A stretch of 64,000 nucleotides of DNA from Pseudomonas cannabina. Its GTDB lineage: Bacteria; Pseudomonadota; Gammaproteobacteria; Pseudomonadales; Pseudomonadaceae. Positions 8,005-16,555 of the stretch are shown piece by piece. Location of the stretch: the NCBI RefSeq assembly GCF_900100365.1, contig NZ_FNKU01000001.1, positions 4,353,501 through 4,417,500 on the forward strand, in the 5' to 3' direction. The notes below the pieces were generated by a model. That model did no database searches and was not told where the DNA came from. It saw nothing but the letters and a program-made list of their open reading frames with translations. The position numbers and the translations under genes are program-made. Position 1 is the stretch's first letter; the number at the start of each line of letters is the position of its first letter.

Positions 8005-8769
8005 TTACGGGATGGCTACGCTGAGGACGTCCAGCGAGCTGTCGCTTTCTTGGTCATTACGCCCTAACAGAAGCATTCCTTCTTTGGCTTGTGTGAGCAA
8101 TTCCTCTACCCGATTTGTTCCGGGGGTAGTCGAAAGCATTTCGATGGGCATTCTACCTGAAAACTGCGACTTGGGTTTGGAGAGCCAGCACTTAGCTTTT
8201 TCGACGTCCCCACAGAAAGATTCTGCGAGGGCCAAGATATGTGCGATTCGATAGAGGTAATCACTTTCGCTGTTACTCAGCCGTGCATCGCTCGATTGCA
8301 GTGGCTGTACGTCAATATTCACGATTCCAATAGCCCGCAATCCCTGAAGGCTGCTCCCTGTCAGCCCCGTCTCCACCAGCTCGTGGAGCTGCCCATCGGT
8401 TGCATCTGTTGAGATGTTGAGATGTTGAGATGTTGAGATGTTGAGATGTTGAGATGTTGAGATGTTGAGATGTTGAGATGTTGAGATGTTGAGATGTTGA
8501 GATGTTGAGATGTTGAGCAAATATCTCAAGCGGTGGCGATAGGTGCGAGAGAAGTCTTGCCGCGCAGCCACCCCGATCCTCGCCTGCCGCGTTGCCAAGT
8601 CTGATATCGGCCTCAGGATGATTGAGCGTCCGACAACATCAACCGCCAGATCATCGCCGATTGCCAAAGCCATTTGGTTCAACAACTCACTTGGCAAATT
8701 GATGATGAGATCGCCGCTACAATCGTTGGTCTCTTGGCATTGAATCGTCCACAGATGATGACTACTCAT
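8005..8769 (-). CDS. AbrB-ParS/MbcA fusion antitoxin with repeat-encoded linker
   Basis: 254 residues. Residues 1-57 look like an AbrB/MazE swapped-hairpin DNA-binding domain (GDLIINLPSELLNQM, IGDDLAVDV, IILRPI). The rest resembles the Xre/MbcA/ParS toxin-binding family (DUF2384): YRHRLRYLLNI, LHELVETGL, then YLYRIAHILALAESFCGD, AKCWLSKPKSQF, PIEMLSTTPGTNRVEELL. Such antitoxins block RES-domain NAD-degrading toxins. Between the two ParS parts lie four copies of TSQHLNIS, the translation of an 8-bp tandem repeat (8408-8517). The frame is intact with 13 units (1 plus a multiple of 3); gain or loss of one unit would cut off the toxin-binding domain. No intact toxin gene is adjacent; MITE 2 lies 50 bp downstream. 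Confidence 0.7.
   Translation of the reverse strand: MSSHHLWTIQCQETNDCSGDLIINLPSELLNQMALAIGDDLAVDVVGRSIILRPISDLATRQARIGVAARQDFSRTYRHRLRYLLNISTSQHLNISTSQHLNISTSQHLNISTSQHLNISTDATDGQLHELVETGLTGSSLQGLRAIGIVNIDVQPLQSSDARLSNSESDYLYRIAHILALAESFCGDVEKAKCWLSKPKSQFSGRMPIEMLSTTPGTNRVEELLTQAKEGMLLLGRNDQESDSSLDVLSVAIP
8408..8517. repeat. 8-bp tandem repeat, 13.75 copies, inside antitoxin gene
   Basis: GTTGAGAT is repeated 13 times without error at 8408-8511 and followed by GTTGAG. Each unit change shifts the frame, so length change by slipped-strand mispairing would switch the 3' two-thirds of the gene on or off. Not CRISPR: there are no spacers. Confidence 0.97.
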
Positions 8770-8826
8770 ATCCGGCCACCTCGAACCTTCTAATGACGAT
8801 GTATTTCAGCCTGGAGTTGCTCACTA

Positions 8827-9230
8827 TCACTGCCCCACGAGGGCGTTGAGCTCATCAAGAGTGATCCCCTGTCGATTGCCCCAGCCAAGTAAAACGTACA
8901 CGGTGTTCTTGGTCAGGAAATAACCTGCCGATTCAAAACCGATCTGAAAGGATATGCGCACCCAATCGCGGGGTTGGTAGCGTCCACGGCTGTCGAGACA
9001 ACACACAGCGTGTAGACCAAAACCGGTTCCAATCCACGCGTGTGTGGCGCATTGAGTTCTTCGGCGTTGACGTCAATGTCCAGAATGGTCCAGTCGCTGA
9101 CCAAGCAATATGGACGGGAAGCGAATTTTTCCTGTACAGCAAGGGCGGCTTCCTTTAGGGATAAACTGCACCCATCTGTCGGCTTACCTTGTCCGCTGAA
9201 AAGCCTTGCCAATCCTGTCAGGTTCATCAT
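8827..9230 (-). pseudogene. Small Pseudomonas protein (DUF6957-like), frameshifted
   Basis: The gene starts at ATG 9230 and reads well to VLVYTLCVV near 8995. It then continues in another frame (DSRGRYQPRDWVRI..., AGYFLTKNTVYVLLG, LDELNALVGQ) to a stop at 8827-8829. One missing base in the run around 8990-9000 explains the shift. The rebuilt product of about 134 residues resembles a small family frequent in Pseudomonas that I remember as DUF6957 (LVSDW...VLVY...DSRGR...WVR...TVYVLLG); function unknown. It lies just upstream of the AbrB-ParS gene on the same strand. Confidence 0.6.
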
Positions 9231-9448
9231 CAGTTCCTACCACATCAGCGATGTGCGTACATTCTGCGCTTCCTCATAAGACAGCGCTGGGGTCGTCCGA
9301 TCCGGTCACATTTCTATCGGAGCCCTGATGCCAGAAGCTCTCTTCTATAGATCCTGAGTAACCCACTGAAATATAGGACTAACGCATCACTACGCTCCGG
9401 TTTGCGCCTGCGGACCTCAAGATCTGCGCCAATGGTATTTACTAGTAA
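9231..9448. other. Gap downstream of gajB
   Basis: 218 bp between the end of gajB and the start of the DUF6957-like pseudogene. I see no gene, hairpin with T tract, or repeat. Confidence 0.5.
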
Positions 9449-11353
9449 TCAGGATATTTGTGTTATCTGAACGCCTGCTGTCTGGAGCAGGTGGTACAAC
9501 GTGGCAATTTTCGTGCGGCCCCCGCGTTTGGCACAATATGTGAAAATCACGCGCTGCTTGGCTCGGGTGAAGGCGACAAAAAATCCGGCGGTTGCTTCAA
9601 TCTCATCGTTGGAAAAACTCCACCATGCTCCGTCGTCCAAGCCAACAAAGATGACAGTGTGATACTCCAGCCCTTTGCTTTTGTGAATGGTCATCAGTGG
9701 AATGGCATTGACGCCTTCATAGGTGTCGAGTGCCGAAGGCCAATCTGCACATTTGATTGCACAGTTAAATAGATGTGTTGCAGCAGCGTCGAGCACCTTT
9801 TCGAGCCATTCTCCTTGTGCGTAAGCAGGGTGTCGGCTCTTGAGGTGGCCAAGTCCAACAAAGCCCATGACCTCATCAACTAGTGATCGTGCGGCTTTCA
9901 GCGTAGTCGGTAAACTTGACCGGTTCGCACCAAGCCAAATCGCGCAGGCGTCCAGTTCGCGTGTGAGTTTGGAGTGCCCGATTTCATCGTCGAACTCGAC
10001 TCCCCGCAACGATGCCATCCATTTTTGGCATTCAGACCAGTAGCGTCCTGCCCGGAGTGTCATGGATAGGCGAAGTAGCGAAACCAGAAGTACCGAGACC
10101 TCCTCGACGAGCAACTCCTGCAACATAATCGCTCCGACCAGCCCTGCCTCATTGCGTAAGCTCAGTCCCTGAGCCGTAAAAGCCGGCTCTAGCACCTCGG
10201 CATATTCCCCCGCCTTCTGGCGAACAAGGAGAACGAAATCGCGTGGTGTGAGTTTGCCCGACGCGATGTTCGACGCAACAGATACGGCTAGATTGTGTGC
10301 TTCTGCATGTGGGCTGGGGAAGTCGAAAACCGTGCAGCTTTCTTCGTTAATCGTACCTGCCGTCTGTGAAATGGGTTCAACCGCTGCGATGTCCAAGGCC
10401 TGAGCCAAAATATGCTGGATACGTACCAAGTCAGGCGAGGAGCGGTAGTTGTTGTAGAGGGACGTCCGCTTAGCCGAAAAATCTGCGTCGAATTCGGAGA
10501 AAGGGTCATCCATTGCCATAGCCCAGCGCATGATTTGCTGTTTGTTATCACCGACGGCGGTTAATACGGTGTCAGTACCTCGGAAAATGGTACTCACAAG
10601 ATCGTATTGGACCTGCGTCGTGTCTTGGAACTCGTCCATGAAAAGATGAGAGTAAGTCAGCCGAAGCGCGTCACGTGCCATGGAATTAACTCGCAGTAAA
10701 AGCTCTGCGAGTCTGCCTATCATGGGGAAAGACAAGACACTTTTTTCACCACCGTGGAGGGATGCCCGCCAGAATAAATCCGCAGCCCATTGGCCGACGG
10801 TCGGACACAGCCATCCATCAATCGGGAGCGGTTGGCCGAGTACATAGTTGCGCTCGAATATTTTCGGTCCGACTGCGCGTAGATCCGCCCTTGTGCCAAT
10901 TGTCGTTGGAGGCAAGCCAACGTCTTGAAAGAGGAAGTCTTTGTAGTCGCGCTCGTAGTAGCTTGTGATTTCGTAATCGGGTCGGGGTCGCCAACGCTCG
11001 GGCAGTGATTGGCCGAAGCGATCGACCAGGCTCTTTGCAAACGCATCAAACGTCATGGAGTCCAAACGACCGGCATGGTCAGGGTGACAGCGCTTTCGCA
11101 CGCGGCTGGCGAGGTTGGAGGCAGCATCTCTTTTGAAACTGATCGCAAGAATACGTCTAGGCGCAGGTGCTGCACCGGTTTGTAACAAATAGGCGGCACG
11201 CTGCGCGAGTAATTCAGTCTTGCCCGCGCCGGGGCCTGCGATGACGGATCGGTTTACGTGTGAACAAACCACCTCAAACGCGTGCTTTTCAAGAGATTTT
11301 ACCCCTACCGGTTTCCAGTTTTCTGAGCTGACTCTTCGCGACGATAAGGTCAT
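9449..11353 (-). CDS. gajB: Gabija system helicase GajB (UvrD/Rep-like)
   Basis: 634 residues with the superfamily 1A helicase motifs in order: Walker A GPGAGKTELL (40-49), motif Ia-like ISFKRDAASNL (71-81), Walker B FMDEFQDTTQVQYD (238-251), motif III VGDNKQQIMRW (267-277), YNNYRSS (motif IV), motif V MTIHKSKGLEYHTVIFVGLD and motif VI VAFTRAKQRV. It is the partner of the upstream OLD-family nuclease with a 2-bp gap, the gene order of Gabija. In Gabija, GajB binds the GajA tetramer and senses DNA ends during phage infection. Longer than Bacillus GajB (494), which is usual for Gram-negative relatives. The frame is intact. Confidence 0.85.
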   Translation of the reverse strand: MTLSSRRVSSENWKPVGVKSLEKHAFEVVCSHVNRSVIAGPGAGKTELLAQRAAYLLQTGAAPAPRRILAISFKRDAASNLASRVRKRCHPDHAGRLDSMTFDAFAKSLVDRFGQSLPERWRPRPDYEITSYYERDYKDFLFQDVGLPPTTIGTRADLRAVGPKIFERNYVLGQPLPIDGWLCPTVGQWAADLFWRASLHGGEKSVLSFPMIGRLAELLLRVNSMARDALRLTYSHLFMDEFQDTTQVQYDLVSTIFRGTDTVLTAVGDNKQQIMRWAMAMDDPFSEFDADFSAKRTSLYNNYRSSPDLVRIQHILAQALDIAAVEPISQTAGTINEESCTVFDFPSPHAEAHNLAVSVASNIASGKLTPRDFVLLVRQKAGEYAEVLEPAFTAQGLSLRNEAGLVGAIMLQELLVEEVSVLLVSLLRLSMTLRAGRYWSECQKWMASLRGVEFDDEIGHSKLTRELDACAIWLGANRSSLPTTLKAARSLVDEVMGFVGLGHLKSRHPAYAQGEWLEKVLDAAATHLFNCAIKCADWPSALDTYEGVNAIPLMTIHKSKGLEYHTVIFVGLDDGAWWSFSNDEIEATAGFFVAFTRAKQRVIFTYCAKRGGRTKIATLYHLLQTAGVQITQIS

Positions 11354-11355
11354 GT

Positions 11356-13341
11356 TCAGTCCCGCCTCAACGACGCGGAAATGTGTTTGAGCACTGAAGC
11401 AAGCACAACTGGCATGTGCGCTACCAGTTGCGCCTTTGTGATATGAGTCAACGCTGCAAGGTGGGTTGCAGGCTTACTGTTAGTGAGAAAGTGGTAGCGG
11501 TAACTCGGGAATTGAGGGGGATAACCAACAAAGGGCCCTGTGTAGGCTTTTAATCCGGGACCTGCCGTTCCCAATACCACTTCGGCGGCTTTGTCAGCGG
11601 CCATGCGAGAACCCCCGCGCTCGGGGACGATGGCTGCATAGGCGGCAGGGAATGCTTCCAGCATTGCTAGATCTAAATCCAGCGGTGAGGAGAAATACAC
11701 TCCATGAGCTTTTAGGTTGTTGTTGATCCATGACAGGAGGCCGCTATGATCGACCGAATCAGGCCAATTATGCATGTTCGCTAAGTCGGCATCGGATAAG
11801 ATGCCAGTTGTAATTCTCAGCACTTCGGCTTTCGGTGCACCGAACTCGATCAGCTTTTCGATCGCCGTTTTGACTCGTCTAAAACCGCCTCCATCGCGCC
11901 CTAGGTCAAGATCCAACAGCGTGGCGTGAGGAATACCCAGATGTTTAAGCAAGCGCCAAAAATGCTGAACATGACGTCCACCCAATGGGACAATAGCGAC
12001 AAAGGCTGGATCGATCAGCAAATTCAGCGCCTCTGCGAGTCGCGGTAAAACAATTCTTTCCGAATCTCCCTCAACCAGCAAAACAAACCGCGCAAAATAA
12101 AGCTCTGGGTAGGCCAACATCGCACCCCTTACAAACTTGCTAGCCTCCACGTCGTTGACTGGAAGCTTAATCCGCTTGACCGTAGACACGCGCGTTTTGG
12201 GGTCGCATCTACAGTATCGAACTTCCGTCGGATTGACGCGGCTAAGTACTGCGGGTGAGTGACTGGTGACAATGGCTTGCGCGCTGCCATCGGTTGTGAG
12301 TGATCGGACTTGGCGGATGATGCGAGCAAGGAAATATGGCGAAAGGTGGTTCTCTGGTTCCTCCAAAGCGAAGATCGTCAACGCAGGTATCCGCAGAGCG
12401 TCACTTCGGAAGCCCTCAATTGATCCCGCTACAACCTCACGCTCTAGGTCGAAGACGGCCGCAGCCAGAGCGAAGTAAAAGAGCGATTGTTGACCGTCGC
12501 TGAGCGCCTCGATACCGCGCTCCTGACCGTCAGGTCCCTGCTCGAACATGACTGCAATTTTGTTGACGACCTCCTCGAACCTGCGACTTACCAGACTCAG
12601 GCGCGGATTAGTGTCGACGACGTCATCATGAAGTGCCGACCACCGCGTCTGTAGAGCTTCTGTGATTGCGGCAATTGCCGCTTCTTCCTCGAAGGCAGAG
12701 GCAAGATTTTCGGTAGCGTCATGAACCGCCTCTTCGGTATCGGACGACCACTCGATCGCGCGTAACAAACGAGCCGCCAATGCTCCGGCAGTCGCCCGGG
12801 TCTGAGCAGCAGCGTCTCTGCTTGCCGGTGTGTAATACAACTGAATTAATCCCCGATCGGCTACGGAGACGGGGTGGCACTTGTCTTCTGGCGGTGCATC
12901 GTCGAGCGTGTCGACCCAGTGCAGGGTTTGCGAAACCTCGCCTTCCACGGTTCCATCGTCCTCCCACTGAGCGTCAAGCCGAAGACGACAGACGGGAGCA
13001 TCGTCTGGTCGCTCGATTAGCATATGCCGAAATGAAGGTGCGATCGTTTCTGGCGTTGCAGTTCCATCAATCAGTTCGGGAAGGGCGATCAAAACCTCAA
13101 TGTAGAGGTGCTTTGATTCAAGACTGGTGGGATCGTCATCAGGTCCCAAGTGAAAGTCCGAGCGACGTACGGTGCGTTGTGCCCGAGTCACTCCAAACAG
13201 CTTCGCCAACGCGTGTAGAAGCGCAGTTTTCCCTGCCGCGTTGGGGCCGACGATGGTCGTGATCTTTGGCGAGATTGTTACGCTGATAGGACGGGGCGCA
13301 AAGCAACGGAAACCAGATAGGACGGCAGATTCGATTAGCAC
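11356..13341 (-). CDS. gajA: Gabija system nuclease GajA (OLD family, ABC ATPase + TOPRIM)
   Basis: 661 residues. The ABC-type ATPase half has Walker A GPNAAGKT (32-39), signature-like LSDGQQS (280-286), Walker B IFALEEPENHLS (323-334) and His switch TSHSP (359-363). The TOPRIM nuclease half has the acidic residues in VEGDSE (423-428) and DLDLGRD (477-483). This is a class 2 OLD protein, the class paired with UvrD-like helicases. GajA nicks DNA when nucleotide levels fall during phage infection and is restrained by ATP. The start at 13341 is supported by the OLD-type opening (MLIESAVLSGFRCF). The pair forms an anti-phage operon within the island; MITE 3 lies 128 bp upstream of it. Confidence 0.87.
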   Translation of the reverse strand: MLIESAVLSGFRCFAPRPISVTISPKITTIVGPNAAGKTALLHALAKLFGVTRAQRTVRRSDFHLGPDDDPTSLESKHLYIEVLIALPELIDGTATPETIAPSFRHMLIERPDDAPVCRLRLDAQWEDDGTVEGEVSQTLHWVDTLDDAPPEDKCHPVSVADRGLIQLYYTPASRDAAAQTRATAGALAARLLRAIEWSSDTEEAVHDATENLASAFEEEAAIAAITEALQTRWSALHDDVVDTNPRLSLVSRRFEEVVNKIAVMFEQGPDGQERGIEALSDGQQSLFYFALAAAVFDLEREVVAGSIEGFRSDALRIPALTIFALEEPENHLSPYFLARIIRQVRSLTTDGSAQAIVTSHSPAVLSRVNPTEVRYCRCDPKTRVSTVKRIKLPVNDVEASKFVRGAMLAYPELYFARFVLLVEGDSERIVLPRLAEALNLLIDPAFVAIVPLGGRHVQHFWRLLKHLGIPHATLLDLDLGRDGGGFRRVKTAIEKLIEFGAPKAEVLRITTGILSDADLANMHNWPDSVDHSGLLSWINNNLKAHGVYFSSPLDLDLAMLEAFPAAYAAIVPERGGSRMAADKAAEVVLGTAGPGLKAYTGPFVGYPPQFPSYRYHFLTNSKPATHLAALTHITKAQLVAHMPVVLASVLKHISASLRRD

Positions 13342-13469
13342 AGGATCCCTTCCTCTATGCCGCGACGGATATGGGTTTATCGCGGGCTGACATAGCGTAG
13401 GCAGGAGAAGAGCGTCTTGCCACTAAGAGCGCTGAATTTGAAGCACTAAAGGAGCAAATTAGCCCCTTA

Positions 13470-13568
13470 GGAGACGCTGATTTATTCTAAAACCCAGCTG
13501 TTGCCCCCAGATAAATCAAGGCCTCCAGAGCGTTGCAGGGACGAAAAATCGAATAAATCAGCGCCTCC
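13470..13568. mobile_element. 99-bp MITE, copy 3 (inverted relative to copies 1 and 2)
   Basis: The reverse complement of the elements at 7286 and 7856, with the same GGAG...CGCTGATTTATTC ends. The flanks share only TTA (CTTA left, TTAC right), so the duplication has decayed or was 3 bp. It lies between the gajA promoter region and an IS66 remnant. Confidence 0.9.
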
Positions 13569-13707
13569 TTACCAATCACTGGTCTTGTCCTTTCAGGAAG
13601 AGGCATCGCGCTCTGTCGCACTAAAGGCAGTGCGCCCGCACGATAGGGCAAATCGTAGCCTCATTTGGTGTGCTCACCGAAATAAGAACCACCGGCCCGA
13701 AATTCGT

Positions 13708-13735
13708 CACGCGTCGAGACCAAGCTCGACGCGTG
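13708..13735. repeat. Perfect 11-bp inverted repeat (hairpin)
   Basis: CACGCGTCGAG, a 6-nt loop, then CTCGACGCGTG. There is no T tract, so it is not a typical intrinsic terminator. It abuts the IS66 remnant and may be part of an old insertion boundary. Confidence 0.6.
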
Positions 13736-13740
13736 AGGGT

Positions 13741-13907
13741 GGACGCAACAACTGGCTCTTTGCTGGATCACTACGCAGTGGACAACGGGCGGCGGCAATC
13801 ATGAGCTTGATCCGTATGCGTATCTGAAAGACGTGTTCACGCGTCTGCCGACGCAGCGGGCGAGTGAAATCGATCAGCTGTTACCGCATAAGTGGCAATC
13901 GGTTTAA
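13741..13907 (+). pseudogene. IS66-family transposase C-terminal remnant
   Basis: Two frames together give the usual IS66 TnpC ending: NNWLFAGS.RSGQRAAAIMSL, then DPYAYLKDVFTRLPTQRA, EIDQLLPHKW and a stop at 13905. A small deletion removes the residues between the two parts and changes frame. Only the last 55 or so residues remain. Confidence 0.75.
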
Positions 13908-13985
13908 TCACGCAAGGCGTGATGGACGGACGCATGCGGCGAATTTCAACAGCTTGCCAGAGAGCAAATATTTCCCAATAGGCTA

Positions 13986-14014
13986 GGAACTGCAAGCTGG
14001 TGCGGCTCCACTAA
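13986..14014 (+). promoter_or_regulatory. hrp box (HrpL-dependent promoter)
   Basis: GGAACT, then 16 nt, then CCACTAA (consensus GGAACC-N15/16-CCACNNA). It ends 83 bp before the ATG of the effector gene. This is the ECF sigma factor HrpL binding motif that precedes type III secretion genes in P. syringae. Confidence 0.85.
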
Positions 14015-14097
14015 AACCTCCGCCCTCTCCACAAGGGTAAAAATGAGGACTGCAGGCCTGCTCCTGCACCGTAATTTTTTTGACAAAGAGGTTTTCA

Positions 14098-15114
14098 ATG
14101 AATCGCATTTCAACCAGCTCAGTAAATTCCAGCTTCAATTACACGGCCCCTACGGAGGAAGCGCAAAACCGCTTCGCCTCAGCGCCCGACAATTCCCCTC
14201 TAGTTGTCACCACAACATCTATCGCCCAAGCGTCGGAAGGGCTACAAAGGCCGGGGGCAACGCTAAGCATGCAGGCCCAGCGACTGCGCCAATTGATGGG
14301 GAGCCCGTCTGAGCAGTGCCGGAGGGACACAATGTTAGCTAAAGCTTTTGATGCTCAACGCCTAAACATTAACACTCAAGCAGGCTCTTCCAACAGCCCA
14401 CACTTGAACGCTCTCAACACGCTCCAACAACGACACTTCAAACCTGCGGCTGGTGGGCTAGAAATCCCAGTTACATCCAACTCCTTATTGGGCGGTGGCA
14501 GGCAAGTCTATCAAATTGGCTCATCGTCACGCGAGCTAAGCCACCGACCGGTCAATGATCAGGACCGCGCGCCCTTCAGGGCGCTTGAGCGGCTGCACGC
14601 CGAGTTGTTTAGAGGTGGGCCGATTGAGTTTGTGCCTAGAGGCAGCAACGTGTTGGCCTCAAACGTGAGGGATGTCGACATGGACGAGTTCGATGTCATC
14701 AACTCTAAAGACGGCTGCCAAGGCATTGGCACCACTGGCCTGGGACCCTGCATTGCAGTGTGTGCAAGAGGCATGGATAGAGAAGGGCTTCCGGTGCTGG
14801 GTGTCTATCACCACAGTGGTATCGGCTCACCAGAGGATACCATGGCTACTCTCGATCAAGCGATGCGCGATAAAGGTGCTTTGCAAATCAAATACTCCCT
14901 GGTAGGCGGCATGATCATGCCTAAAGAGGAAGAGGCTGGCAGCTATGACGACGAGCTAAGCTTTTTGGCATTGAAAGGCAGTTATTCAATCGAAGGGGCG
15001 CGCTTGCATGTATCCGAAGGCGAAGAGGACGTGCATACCGGCGAGTACAACAGTGTCAATGTTCTGCTGATGCCTGACCGCGTTCTGTACGGTCGCGACA
15101 CGCTCTACTGCTGA
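14098..15114 (+). CDS. Candidate type III effector with CheD/HopAF1-like deamidase motif
   Basis: 338 residues from the ATG at 14098, which has AAAGAGG 7 bp upstream; the frame also opens at a TTG 18 bp earlier. The hrp box and the N-terminus (MNRISTSSVNSSFN: Ser-rich, Ile at position 4, first acidic residue at 20) are typical of type III secreted proteins. The N-terminal 200 residues are unrecognised. The C-terminal part has TTGLGPCIAV (212-221), VYHHS (236-240) and IKYSLVGGMIM (264-274). This matches the CheD pattern of Thr, then Cys six residues later, a His about 20 on, and a downstream GG motif. CheD deamidates glutamines; P. syringae HopAF1 has a comparable Cys/His arrangement. I infer that it is injected into plant cells and deamidates a host protein. 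No chaperone gene is adjacent. I cannot assign it to a named Hop family. Confidence 0.72.
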   Translation: MNRISTSSVNSSFNYTAPTEEAQNRFASAPDNSPLVVTTTSIAQASEGLQRPGATLSMQAQRLRQLMGSPSEQCRRDTMLAKAFDAQRLNINTQAGSSNSPHLNALNTLQQRHFKPAAGGLEIPVTSNSLLGGGRQVYQIGSSSRELSHRPVNDQDRAPFRALERLHAELFRGGPIEFVPRGSNVLASNVRDVDMDEFDVINSKDGCQGIGTTGLGPCIAVCARGMDREGLPVLGVYHHSGIGSPEDTMATLDQAMRDKGALQIKYSLVGGMIMPKEEEAGSYDDELSFLALKGSYSIEGARLHVSEGEEDVHTGEYNSVNVLLMPDRVLYGRDTLYC

Positions 15115-15317
15115 GTGGGTTGTGGTGAAAGTGACCACTACACAGGTACCTGGTCAGATTCAGTGCAAAAGAATTTTTAGCCCGAATTTTGCTAGCGCGT
15201 CAAAGCTCACGGCGAGATATCTAGGGGGGATTGGGATGCCTGTATCGTTTAAAGGATGAACAGGCATTCTCCTGTGTCGATCAGTTTTGCGTAGGTGTGG
15301 ATCTATCAGAGCTTTAG

Positions 15318-16526
15318 GGAGGCGCTGCAAAAATAGCCAACTGTCCCCACCCTTGGCACACTAAGTTCCTTCAACAGCCTCCCTCTCCGTGAGCGTTACG
15401 CGCGTGCAGAAGACCTTCTCCGAACTCGAATATACCGGCAAGAAAAAGCAGACTCGCCGAGATCGCTTCCTGGCTGACCTTGAACAGTTGGTGCCCTGGG
15501 CCCTGCTGGAGGCGCAAGTGGCGCCGTTTTATAGCAACACCGCAGGCAAGCGCGGACGCCCTGCGATAGGGGTGTCGCGCATGTTGCGCATGTACGTCGT
15601 GCAGCAGTGTTTCGGTTTCTCCGATGAAGGTTGCGAAGATGCCGTCTACGACAGCCAGGCCATCCGCGGTTTTATGGGTATCGACCTGGGTCGCGAGTCT
15701 GCACCGGATGCCACCACCTTGCTGCGTTTTCGCCGCTTGCTGGAAGTCCATCAGCTAACCCGGCTGCTGTTTGAAACGATTAACCAGCATCTGGCCAGCC
15801 GGGGGCTGCTGCTCAAGGAAGGCACTATCGTCGACGCTACTCTGATCGCCGCGCCGCCCTCGGTCAAGAACCGAGAAGGCAAGCGTGATCCTGAGATGCA
15901 TCAGGCCAGGAAAGGCAATCAATGGCACTTTGGGATGAAGGCCCACATTGGTGTAGACGCCACGTCGGGGCTGGTGCACAGCGTAGTAGGGACGGCCGCT
16001 AACGTGGCGGATGTCACCCAGGTTGGCCAGTTGCTTCACGGTGACGAAACCTATGTTTCGGGTGACGCTGGATACACCGGTGCGGCCAAGCGACCGGAGC
16101 ATGCTGAACGGGACGTTATCTGGTCGATTGCAGAACGGCCAAGCAGTTACAAGCAGCACGGCGAAGGCAGCGTGCTGTATCGGGTCAAGCGCAAAATTGA
16201 ATATGCCAAGGCGCAACTGCGTGCCAAGGTCGAGCACCCCTTCCAGGTAATCAAGGTGCGCTTCAATCATCGCAAGGTTCGCTACCGTGGGCTGGAAAAG
16301 AATACAGCGCAGTTGTTCAGTTTGTTTGGGTTGGCCAATCTGATGCTGGCCAAGCGGTATTTACAACAGACGGCAGGATAAATCCGTCTGAAAGGCGGGA
16401 CTGGCCCGCCTTTCAGCAAAATGAGGGCAGAAATCTGCTCGAGAAACGTAAAATAAGGCCGGCAGGTTGAAAAAAACCGGCTTGGAAATGGGGACGGTGC
16501 GAACGGGTTAATTGTTCAGCGTCTCC
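15318..16526 (+). mobile_element. IS5-family insertion sequence, copy 3 (1209 bp)
   Basis: Same element as at 2520 and 4592 but in the opposite orientation. Its target duplication is TTAG (15314-15317 and 16527-16530). It lies between the effector and the avcD operon. Confidence 0.94.
15389..16381 (+). CDS. IS5-family transposase, copy 3
   Basis: 330 residues, identical to the two other copies, with the same GTG start and intact DDE residues. Confidence 0.95.
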   Translation: MSVTRVQKTFSELEYTGKKKQTRRDRFLADLEQLVPWALLEAQVAPFYSNTAGKRGRPAIGVSRMLRMYVVQQCFGFSDEGCEDAVYDSQAIRGFMGIDLGRESAPDATTLLRFRRLLEVHQLTRLLFETINQHLASRGLLLKEGTIVDATLIAAPPSVKNREGKRDPEMHQARKGNQWHFGMKAHIGVDATSGLVHSVVGTAANVADVTQVGQLLHGDETYVSGDAGYTGAAKRPEHAERDVIWSIAERPSSYKQHGEGSVLYRVKRKIEYAKAQLRAKVEHPFQVIKVRFNHRKVRYRGLEKNTAQLFSLFGLANLMLAKRYLQQTAG

Positions 16527-16555
16527 TTAGAGAGCTTCTCACCACTGAGCATGAT

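Noticed and set aside
8408..8517. CRISPR-like array
   Set aside because: The units are 8 bp, contiguous and without spacers; it is a simple tandem repeat in a coding frame.
13501..13827. Plus-strand gene of 108 codons
   Set aside because: It is a chance join of MITE 3 sequence, unrelated bases and the IS66 transposase remnant.
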